Origin: Alcaligenaceae bacterium UBA6179
Lineage (GTDB): Bacteria; Pseudomonadota; Gammaproteobacteria; Burkholderiales; Burkholderiaceae_B
Reading direction: 5' to 3'
DNA length: 6,682 bases
NCBI GenBank assembly: GCA_002422175.1
Contig: DITR01000170.1
Coordinates: forward strand, 2,900 to 9,581
The notes under the pieces are model-generated. The model was not told where the DNA came from. It did no database searches and saw only the letters and a list, made by a program, of their open reading frames with translations. Of this stretch, positions 1 to 6,030 are shown in pieces (the stretch's first letter is position 1; each line of letters starts with the position of its first letter). The translations under genes were made by a program, and so were the position numbers.

Positions 1-165
1 GATACCGCTCGTCGGGTTATGAACGTTTTTAAAGACTTTAATCAAGTCGGCGTCACGACACTTGTCGCCACCCACGACGAAGACCTTATGGCCGAATACG
101 CTCAACGCGTATTAGTCATTGAACCCGGTCGTTTTCGTGATTTCCCCGTGCAGAGAAAATCATGA
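1..165 (+). CDS. ftsE: FtsE, cell-division ABC transporter ATP-binding subunit (3' end only)
   Basis: The last 54 codons of an ABC ATPase are open from the left edge and end at TGA 163-165. FtsE is the cytoplasmic nucleotide-binding partner of FtsX; the complex sits at the division ring and uses ATP hydrolysis to drive activation of peptidoglycan hydrolases in the periplasm. Visible are the helical stretch after the D-loop (DTARRVMNVFKDFNQVGVT) and the switch or H-loop motif LVATHDEDL, with its histidine. The Walker A, signature and Walker B motifs lie outside the window. The identification rests on this H-loop tail plus the immediately following ftsX. The stop overlaps the ftsX start in an ATGA arrangement, which points to translational coupling and equal subunit supply. 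The C-terminal tail after the last strand (VLVIEPGRF) is short, as usual for FtsE. Confidence 0.93.
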   Translation, partial: DTARRVMNVFKDFNQVGVTTLVATHDEDLMAEYAQRVLVIEPGRFRDFPVQRKS

Positions 166-1070
166 AGCAATGGTTACGACAACATCGCTACGCGCTCAAT
201 GTGACACTTCGCCGTCTTTTTTTACAACCCTTTTCATGGGTTGCCAATACACTGGTGATTGCCTTAGCACTGACGTTGCCCTTAATTGGAGCATCCATAC
301 TCACTTCTGTGCAACCTTTGGTGCGTGAGGTTTCGATCACGCCTGAAATGACAATTTTCATGAAGCCCAATGCCAACCCTGACGTTGCCACTGAAATAGC
401 GCAACGCATTAAAGAGGCAAATAACGTTAATGTTTCTTCTATCAAAATCATCCGTAAAGACACAGCACTGATTGAACTATCTCTTAACCCAGCTTGGTCA
501 CAGGCACTTAAAGTGCTTGAAGGTAACCCATTACCCGATGCCGTCGTGGTGAGCTTGGTTTCAAGCGACCAAGTTGTGACACACGCACAACAACTTGCCC
601 AAACATGGCAGAGTTGGTCAGGGGTTGATTTTGTTCAACTCGATAGTGCCTGGGTACAAAGACTTGAAGCATTACTTCGCTTTGGCCGCATTGGCCTCGC
701 GTTGATCACCTTGGTTGTCGGTTTGGTTGTGTTAGCCGCTATTTTTAATACGGTGCGCATGCAAGCCCTGTCACAACGTGAAGAAATTGCAGTAGCCCGT
801 CTAGTTGGGGCCACAGAATCGTTTGTGCGTCGACCCTTTTTATATCAGGGCGGCTTGACATGCGGTATTGCGGCATGCCTCGCAATTGGTTTGTGTCTTT
901 GGGCACTGAGCCCACTCAATCAAGCTCTTTTAGGTCTAGCCAAAACGTATGGTGCTGAGTTTTCTTTACGCTTACCTAGCACTGATATTTTAATATGGTG
1001 CTTTATTGCAGCCATTACTTTAGGTGCCGTTTCAGCGCGTTGGTCTGTTACACGTAACACTCGTTTTTAA
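162..1070 (+). CDS. ftsX: FtsX, cell-division ABC transporter permease
   Basis: This 302-residue integral membrane protein pairs with FtsE at the septum and relays ATP-driven movement to periplasmic activators of murein hydrolases. It has the FtsX plan: a basic cytoplasmic N-terminus, membrane segment 1 at about 25-48, a periplasmic domain at about 50-170 (containing the family-like stretch GNPLPDAVVVSL near 121-132), membrane segment 2 at about 175-198, and then the cytoplasmic coupling segment REEIAVARLVGATESFVRRP (206-225), which is the strongest FtsX signature. Segments 3 (about 227-249) and 4 (about 274-293) follow. Length is normal for the family. The ATG at 162 overlaps the ftsE stop by 4 nt and is preceded by a weak purine-rich AGAGA. 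No second start competes well. Expression is most likely from the ftsE transcript. No permease function in solute transport is implied. Confidence 0.96.
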   Translation: MKQWLRQHRYALNVTLRRLFLQPFSWVANTLVIALALTLPLIGASILTSVQPLVREVSITPEMTIFMKPNANPDVATEIAQRIKEANNVNVSSIKIIRKDTALIELSLNPAWSQALKVLEGNPLPDAVVVSLVSSDQVVTHAQQLAQTWQSWSGVDFVQLDSAWVQRLEALLRFGRIGLALITLVVGLVVLAAIFNTVRMQALSQREEIAVARLVGATESFVRRPFLYQGGLTCGIAACLAIGLCLWALSPLNQALLGLAKTYGAEFSLRLPSTDILIWCFIAAITLGAVSARWSVTRNTRF

Positions 1071-1119
1071 CCTGCGTTGCTCAACACAATCATTTACGCA
1101 CAGACTATTAAATTTACCC

Positions 1120-2430
1120 GTGGCTAAATTGTTACCCCTTCTTGCAGAACGAGTCATTACGTGGCAAAGACAGTTTGGCCGTCATGATTTACCTTGGCAA
1201 AATACACAAGATCCATACCGTGTGTGGCTCTCTGAAATTATGTTGCAACAAACGCAGGTCGCCACCGTTATCGGTTATTTCAACCGTTTTATCGATCGGT
1301 TTCCAAATGTCGAGTCACTGGCCAATGCCTCACTTGAAGAGGTTTTATTACATTGGGCGGGGTTAGGCTATTACGCTCGTGCACGTCATTTGCATGCATG
1401 CGCACAACACGTTGTTGCACTCTGGGGTGGGCAGTTTCCTCCCAATGCTGAATCACTGCAAACGTTACCTGGAATTGGGCCCTCAACGGCCGCCGCCATT
1501 GCCGCATTTTGTTTTGGTGAGCGTACGCCCATCCTCGACGGCAATGTTAAGCGTGTGTATTGTCGATATTTTGGGGTGGAAGGTGACCCCACCTCACGCG
1601 CAGTGGTTCAACAACTCTGGCAACACGCTAAGCTGGCGACGCCAAGCCTTGCACTGACTATTGAACAACCTGATGCCATGGCTCGCTTCACGCAAGGTTT
1701 AATGGACCTTGGGGCGACCTGTTGCACACGTCGTCAACCCAGTTGTAATCGGTGCCCCTTAAACTCTGACTGTGTGGCCCAACTCACTTCGCGAACAAAT
1801 GATTTACCGCAACCACGTTCACGCCAAGCGATACCTGAACGCAGCACAATCATGCTGTTAATCAGTTCGCAGATGCCTGATCTGCTTCTTGGCAATATTC
1901 ACGATGAAGAGATGGGTACTGGTAAAAGTACTGGCAAAATTGGTGCGACGAAAGTGGGTAGCCAAAAAGTGGCTGCTCAACCTAGGGGCACTCAAAAAGT
2001 TATTTTGTTACAAAAAAGACCTGAGAAAGGTATTTGGGGTGGTTTATGGAGCCTGCCTGAATGCCAAATTGATGGCGACATGAGTGCGACAACGCATCAG
2101 TTCACTTCGTTAAGCACAAAACGCAAAACAGAAAAACCACGGGTTACTCACACATCAATTCAAACGCAAACATCAGAGTCGATTATTAGGCAATGGTGCA
2201 TTAGTAATCATATTCAAAAACCAACCTTATTAAGCATGGCCGCGTTTCGCCATACGTTTACGCACTTTCATTTACACATTCAACCTTGGTCAGTTCAAAT
2301 TGATGATGCAACGGACTTAGATTTCGATGCCTCAAATGAAACGATACGATGGGTTAGGGTTGATCAGTTGCACCTATTTGGCATGCCCGCACCGGTTAAG
2401 AGCTTAGTGATGAACTTTGCGATGCTTTGA
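1120..2430 (+). CDS. mutY: MutY, A/G-specific adenine DNA glycosylase with two insertions in the C-terminal domain
   Basis: The enzyme removes adenine mispaired with 8-oxoguanine, starting base-excision repair. With the GTG at 1120 it has 436 residues. The catalytic Glu is E39 in WLSEIMLQQTQ; the helix-hairpin-helix is LPGIGPSTAAAI (116-127) followed by catalytic D140 in LDGNVKRV; the [4Fe-4S] cluster ligands are C202, C209, C212, C218 (spacing C-x6-C-x2-C-x5-C). The C-terminal MutT-like domain that reads 8-oxoG runs from about 240, with KRPEKGIWGGLWSLPE (299-314) and FRHTFTHFHL (376-385). At 436 residues it is clearly longer than the roughly 350 of E. coli MutY; the excess falls in two low-complexity inserts (about 259-293 and 316-352). 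The frame is open back to a GTG at 1024, inside ftsX, which would give 468 residues. I prefer 1120 because only about 14 residues normally precede this first helix (W15-Q-R-Q), though neither start has a clear ribosome site. It is probably cotranscribed with ftsEX. Confidence 0.95.
   Translation: MAKLLPLLAERVITWQRQFGRHDLPWQNTQDPYRVWLSEIMLQQTQVATVIGYFNRFIDRFPNVESLANASLEEVLLHWAGLGYYARARHLHACAQHVVALWGGQFPPNAESLQTLPGIGPSTAAAIAAFCFGERTPILDGNVKRVYCRYFGVEGDPTSRAVVQQLWQHAKLATPSLALTIEQPDAMARFTQGLMDLGATCCTRRQPSCNRCPLNSDCVAQLTSRTNDLPQPRSRQAIPERSTIMLLISSQMPDLLLGNIHDEEMGTGKSTGKIGATKVGSQKVAAQPRGTQKVILLQKRPEKGIWGGLWSLPECQIDGDMSATTHQFTSLSTKRKTEKPRVTHTSIQTQTSESIIRQWCISNHIQKPTLLSMAAFRHTFTHFHLHIQPWSVQIDDATDLDFDASNETIRWVRVDQLHLFGMPAPVKSLVMNFAML
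1918..1941 (+). repeat. Imperfect tandem 12-bp repeat inside mutY
   Basis: Two adjacent 12-mers, ACTGGTAAAAGT (1918-1929) and ACTGGCAAAATT (1930-1941), differ at two positions and encode TGKS followed by TGKI in frame. A second echo lies just downstream: CAAAAAGT occurs at 1963-1970 and again at 1993-2000, exactly 30 nt apart, giving QKV twice at a ten-residue interval. Together they suggest that the first MutY insertion grew by small in-frame duplications. The repeats are short and could be partly coincidental in a lysine-rich stretch. Confidence 0.55.
2404..2430. other. Tail-to-tail coding overlap of mutY and rodA
   Basis: The mutY stop (TGA 2428-2430, + strand) lies beyond the rodA stop (TAA on the - strand, 2406-2404), so 27 bp are coding on both strands. 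They encode the last eight MutY residues plus its stop, and on the other strand the last eight RodA residues (SKHRKVHH) plus its stop. I see no GC-rich hairpin followed by a T-run on either strand nearby, so transcripts from the two sides are likely to run into each other's 3' ends unless stopped by a Rho-type mechanism. Confidence 0.9.
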
Positions 2431-3540
2431 GATGCTCATTAAAATACCAAAAGACACACTTAAGGTAATCAGAGCCGTACCGCCATAACTAAAGAAAGGC
2501 AAAGGCACCCCAACCACAGGCAACAGCCCGAGCACCATACCTATATTGACGAAGACATAAACGAATAATTCCATCGTTAAGGCACCCGCAAGCAAGCGAC
2601 CAAATAGTGATTCAGCACTTAATGCGATCACAAGCCCTCGCCAAATCGTCAATGCATATAAAAACAACAAAATCACCGCACCATAAAGACCAAATTCTTC
2701 TGCAAAAACAGCAAAAATAAAGTCGGTTGTTCGCTCTGGAATAAAGTCTAGCTGGGCTTGCGTGCCACTCATATAACCCCGCCCACCTAAACCACCTGCG
2801 CCCACAGCGATCATCGACTGAATGGTGTGAAAGCCTTTTCCCAGGGGGTCTTTAGTTGGATCTAGTAGCGTACAAATGCGTCCTTTCTGATAGTCGTGCA
2901 ACACCACCCAATCAGTATCAGGTAAGCACAAAAAATCTTCATAAAACAAAATAAATGAAAGCCCCACAACACTTAAAGCCACCACTGGAATAATTAATTT
3001 AAAAGATAACCCTGCAAAAAAAATAACAAATAAACCTGCACCAAAAACTAGCAAAGCCGTACCCAGATCAGGCTGCTTGATAATTAAAGCAAAGGGCACT
3101 AAAAGCACAATGGCGGCAACAACATAATCAATGAAAAAAATATTCCGGTCTCTTGCCTGAAAGTACCAGGCCAACATCATTGGGGCACCAATTTTCATCA
3201 TTTCTGACGGTTGAATGCGCACAAAACCTAAGTTCAACCAACGTGTGGCACCCTTACTGGTCTCACCAAAAAACTCAACTCCAATCAAGAGCGCCAACAC
3301 AAACAGATAAAAGGGCACTGCACATTTAGCAATGATTTGCGGCGGAGTCATGGCAATCGCCCACATGACGAATAAAGCCAGTAAAAAATGTTTTTCTTGG
3401 TCAGCATAACGCCATGATGTGCCGCCCACTGCAGAGTGCATGACCACCAAACCCATGACTGAAAGAATGATCAACAACACCATCAGCGGCCAGTCAATTG
3501 ACTTGAACGCGTATTTAACTAATCGTGCCAAATTGTTCAT
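2404..3540 (-). CDS. rodA: RodA, SEDS-family peptidoglycan glycosyltransferase of the elongasome
   Basis: RodA polymerises lipid II into glycan strands for lateral-wall growth, working as a pair with PBP2 in the inner membrane. The 378-residue protein has about ten hydrophobic segments. SEDS hallmarks are GATRWLNLG (97-105, with conserved W101), QPSE (110-113), KQPDLGTAL (155-163), the outer-loop stretch HDYQKGR...LLDPTKDPLGKGFHTIQS (215-242), PERTTDFIFAV (268-278, catalytic Asp D273) and the C-terminal signature GVPLPFFSYGGT (344-355). Length matches the family (E. coli 370). I place the start at the ATG 3540-3538, which overlaps the mrdA stop as ATGA. The frame continues upstream to 3603, but that would add 21 unrelated polar residues inside mrdA. 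No good ribosome site precedes the ATG, so translation is probably coupled to mrdA. An 11-residue or so expansion with cysteines C205 and C223 sits in the loop before HDYQ; similar wording is typical of Burkholderiales as I recall it. Confidence 0.96.
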   Translation of the reverse strand: MNNLARLVKYAFKSIDWPLMVLLIILSVMGLVVMHSAVGGTSWRYADQEKHFLLALFVMWAIAMTPPQIIAKCAVPFYLFVLALLIGVEFFGETSKGATRWLNLGFVRIQPSEMMKIGAPMMLAWYFQARDRNIFFIDYVVAAIVLLVPFALIIKQPDLGTALLVFGAGLFVIFFAGLSFKLIIPVVALSVVGLSFILFYEDFLCLPDTDWVVLHDYQKGRICTLLDPTKDPLGKGFHTIQSMIAVGAGGLGGRGYMSGTQAQLDFIPERTTDFIFAVFAEEFGLYGAVILLFLYALTIWRGLVIALSAESLFGRLLAGALTMELFVYVFVNIGMVLGLLPVVGVPLPFFSYGGTALITLSVSFGILMSISKHRKVHH

Positions 3541-5432
3541 GGCTTGATGGCTAAAATCGGTTGAGGGGTTGAGACTTGCACCGGTGTGGTGGGAAGAACC
3601 CATGCGTCAAATACTTTACGGGCAATCGGTGCAGCCACTGCGCCACCCCACCCTGCATTTTCAACCAAAACAGCCAACGCAATTTTTGGATTTTGAGCAG
3701 GTGCAAAGCCCATAAAGAGCGAATGATCACGCAACCGTTCGTTGACTGCCTCAGAAATATATTTGCCACCCTTTAAGCTAAAAAGTTGAGCCGTACCGGT
3801 CTTACCTGCAACATCGTAAGAAACACCTTCGAATGCACGTCGTGCCGTGCCGATTTTAGTCACATCTACCATGGCATCACGCACAACTTTAATATTTGCT
3901 GGGTTGAGCGACAGATTTTGGGGTGGTTTAATCTGAATGGGTTTAGATTCACCTGTTCTTGCGTCTTTAATGGCACGCACAATATGGGGTTGTTGCAGCA
4001 CCCCCATATTAGCCAGCACAGATGTTGCTTGTGCAAGCTGCAGCAAGGTGAATGAGTTGTAACCTTGACCAACTAAGCTTGAGACTGTTTCACCTTGATA
4101 CCAAGATTGATCTTCACGTCGCTTAAAGGCTTTGCGCTTCCAGCCTGTAGAAGGTAATACGCCTGCTTTTTCACCATCAAGGTCAATATCGGTCATTTGC
4201 CCAAAACCAAATTGAGCCATGAAGTCGCGCAACACATCAATCGGTATGAGGGGTGCGAGTGAATAAAAATAAGTATCTGAAGACACCACCAGGGCACGGT
4301 GCATGTCAATCGCACCATAAGCGGTAGAACCAGAATTTCGATATCGCTGTGTACCCAGCTCGTAATAACCTGGATCATAAACAATGTCTTTGGCGTTACG
4401 TTTTTTGAGTTCAAGTGCAGCTAACGCCACAAAAGGCTTATAAGTCGAACCGATTGGGTAAGTACCAAACAATGGCCGATTGATAAGGGGGAAGTCTTCA
4501 GATTCATTTAACAGGCGCCAACTTTCAACATCAATACCATCTACAAATAAATTTGGGTCAAAGGCTGGCCTAGATACAAAAGCAAGTATTTCACCATTTG
4601 AGGGGTCAATGGCAACCAACGCACCCCTTTGCCCCGCAAACGCCTGCTCGGCGATACGCTGCAAGCGCATATCAATTGTCAACACCAAGTCTTTGCCTGC
4701 ATTGGGGTCATTTCGATTTAACGAACGCACCACGCGACCTTTTGCATTAACCTCAATAGATTCCGAGCCAGTCAAACCATGCAAAACCTGCTCATAGGTT
4801 TTTTCAACGCCTTTTTTACCTATAACATCGGTGCCACGATAATTACCCATCTGCCCAGCGTTTTCTAGTGATTCTTGATCATTTTCAGAAATACGACCGA
4901 TGTAACCCACAACATGTGCCGCAGCCTCACCCTGAGGGTAGTCACGCACCCAACGCCCCTTTAAGTTCACCCCAGGGAAACGAAAAGCCTGTGAAGCAAA
5001 CCAAGCTGCTTCAACATCATTTAAATTATTGCGCAACACCACATGTGCGTATCGGCTAGAGTCTTGAAGCTTTCGTTTAAATCGGCGTATTTCATATTCA
5101 GACAAATTAACCACTTCAGACAACTCAGACAATGTTTTGTCTATAGATTTGACTTGAGCGGGCATCATTTCAAGCGTGTAATTCAGCTGATTACGCGCCA
5201 ACACCTCACCATGACGGTCAACAATATCGCCGCGTCGCGGAGGAATCGGCACGAAGGCTGTACGATTGCTATCAGCACGTTGAACGAAGCCGTCATGACG
5301 ATCGACTTGCAACACCCAAAGCCGTGCCACAATAAAACCTAGGCAAAGCATAGCGAATAAGCCTGCCACCCAAATTCTAATTCGAAATTTTGAGCGGTCA
5401 GCTGACTCTGAGCTCATAGATCTACGCGTCAC
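3537..5432 (-). CDS. mrdA: Penicillin-binding protein 2 (MrdA), elongasome DD-transpeptidase
   Basis: PBP2 is the class B transpeptidase that cross-links strands made by RodA during cell elongation. It is anchored in the inner membrane and acts in the periplasm; beta-lactams acylate its serine. The 631 residues fit the family (E. coli 633). A basic cytoplasmic tail is followed by one membrane anchor (about 19-42), the pedestal domain (about 60-240, with PIPPRRGDIVDRHGEVLA and later GKKGVEKTYEQVLHG), and the transpeptidase domain from about 265. Catalytic motifs are intact: S329-T-Y-K332, S384-S-D386 (the SxD form usual for PBP2), and K544-T-G546. ERLRDHSLFMGFAP (565-578) is also characteristic. 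The frame starts with GTG at 5432, 7 nt after mreD, with AGG six nt before it; an ATG at 5417 (626 residues) is a real alternative. The stop overlaps rodA. It belongs to the mreC-mreD-mrdA-rodA operon. Confidence 0.96.
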   Translation of the reverse strand: MTRRSMSSESADRSKFRIRIWVAGLFAMLCLGFIVARLWVLQVDRHDGFVQRADSNRTAFVPIPPRRGDIVDRHGEVLARNQLNYTLEMMPAQVKSIDKTLSELSEVVNLSEYEIRRFKRKLQDSSRYAHVVLRNNLNDVEAAWFASQAFRFPGVNLKGRWVRDYPQGEAAAHVVGYIGRISENDQESLENAGQMGNYRGTDVIGKKGVEKTYEQVLHGLTGSESIEVNAKGRVVRSLNRNDPNAGKDLVLTIDMRLQRIAEQAFAGQRGALVAIDPSNGEILAFVSRPAFDPNLFVDGIDVESWRLLNESEDFPLINRPLFGTYPIGSTYKPFVALAALELKKRNAKDIVYDPGYYELGTQRYRNSGSTAYGAIDMHRALVVSSDTYFYSLAPLIPIDVLRDFMAQFGFGQMTDIDLDGEKAGVLPSTGWKRKAFKRREDQSWYQGETVSSLVGQGYNSFTLLQLAQATSVLANMGVLQQPHIVRAIKDARTGESKPIQIKPPQNLSLNPANIKVVRDAMVDVTKIGTARRAFEGVSYDVAGKTGTAQLFSLKGGKYISEAVNERLRDHSLFMGFAPAQNPKIALAVLVENAGWGGAVAAPIARKVFDAWVLPTTPVQVSTPQPILAIKP

Positions 5433-5439
5433 TCTGAGC

Positions 5440-6030
5440 CTAGCCTTGCCCTAAAGATTGGCTCGCGAGGCGATTGATAGGCATTTGTAGAAGCCAACCA
5501 AAAGGCAGCCAAAGTGCCGCAGTGAAGACTGCGCTGAATGCCCAACCCCAGCCAGGCCAAAAATCTTTTAGCGCAGCAATAAATATAATCGTAATCGAAA
5601 CACTGATGATGAAAATAGGAAACATGTGCAAAGTCTGACTTAAAAGATCAAAGCGTTGTAATCGTCTGCCGATCAGTAAACCGCCAAAACAAACCAAAAT
5701 ATAAATTAATGCATGTTGACCTAAGGGGGCGACACTTTGTACGTCAATGAGTAAACCCAAACAAAAAGCGGTCAAGAGCCCCACCCGCTGAGAATCGTGA
5801 ACGCACCAAAATGCAATCACCAACAAAAGCAAATCGGGTGCATAAGGTATGGCACGCCAAGGCAAAAGCGAGATAAAAAAAGCAAGCGCAATTGAGCCCC
5901 AAACCCAACTACCATTGATACCCCTTGTTAGTGGGTCATTGGTGCGACGTGCGGTGGCAGCCAGCGACGGCGAGATGCCATTGCCATGAACACGGGAACC
6001 AGAACGTTTAGTTGAGAGCGCGTCGCGCAC
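5440..6030 (-). CDS. mreD: MreD, rod-shape-determining inner-membrane protein
   Basis: MreD is a small polytopic protein of the elongasome that associates with MreC and PBP2 and is needed for rod shape; it has no known enzymatic activity. The 196 residues carry about six hydrophobic segments (roughly 41-58, 64-78, 83-97, 104-121, 134-153, 164-181). The recognisable family stretch is GLLIDVQSVAPLGQHALIY (92-110). The start is GTG at 6030, supported by a good GGAG six nt upstream; no ATG or TTG start follows before the first membrane segment. The gene overlaps the end of mreC by 23 nt. About 40 polar residues rich in Ser, Arg, Asn and Thr precede the first membrane segment, longer than in many MreD proteins, and the first ones are encoded in the overlap. 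Assignment rests on the motif, topology and position between mreC and mrdA. Confidence 0.94.
   Translation of the reverse strand: MRDALSTKRSGSRVHGNGISPSLAATARRTNDPLTRGINGSWVWGSIALAFFISLLPWRAIPYAPDLLLLVIAFWCVHDSQRVGLLTAFCLGLLIDVQSVAPLGQHALIYILVCFGGLLIGRRLQRFDLLSQTLHMFPIFIISVSITIIFIAALKDFWPGWGWAFSAVFTAALWLPFGWLLQMPINRLASQSLGQG

Noticed and set aside
119..328. A 69-codon + strand frame across the ftsE-ftsX junction
   Set aside because: It overlaps two well-supported genes in another frame and encodes nothing recognisable.
1077..1111. Possible promoter in the ftsX-mutY gap (TTGCTC ... TATTAA)
   Set aside because: The two boxes are about 23 nt apart, too far for a sigma-70 promoter, and the -35 match is poor.
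1392..1401. 10-bp palindrome GCATGCATGC
   Set aside because: It sits within a well-conserved part of mutY (LHAC codons), has no loop or partner site, and is short enough to be chance.
3541..3603. Upstream extension of rodA to 3603
   Set aside because: It would add 21 polar residues unlike RodA N-termini and overlap mrdA by 67 nt; the ATGA junction at 3540-3537 gives the expected N-terminus and length.
4480..4797. A 105-codon open frame on the + strand opposite mrdA
   Set aside because: It is antisense to the conserved PBP2 transpeptidase and pedestal coding region, has no ribosome site or recognisable motif, and its composition follows from the gene beneath it.
5291..5300. 10-bp palindrome CGTCATGACG in mrdA
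   Set aside because: It is inside the coding sequence for the residues after the membrane anchor, is isolated, and has no regulatory context.
5043..5342. A 99-codon + strand open frame opposite the mrdA N-terminal region
   Set aside because: It lies entirely over the PBP2 pedestal and anchor coding sequence, shows no family resemblance, and is best read as a shadow frame.
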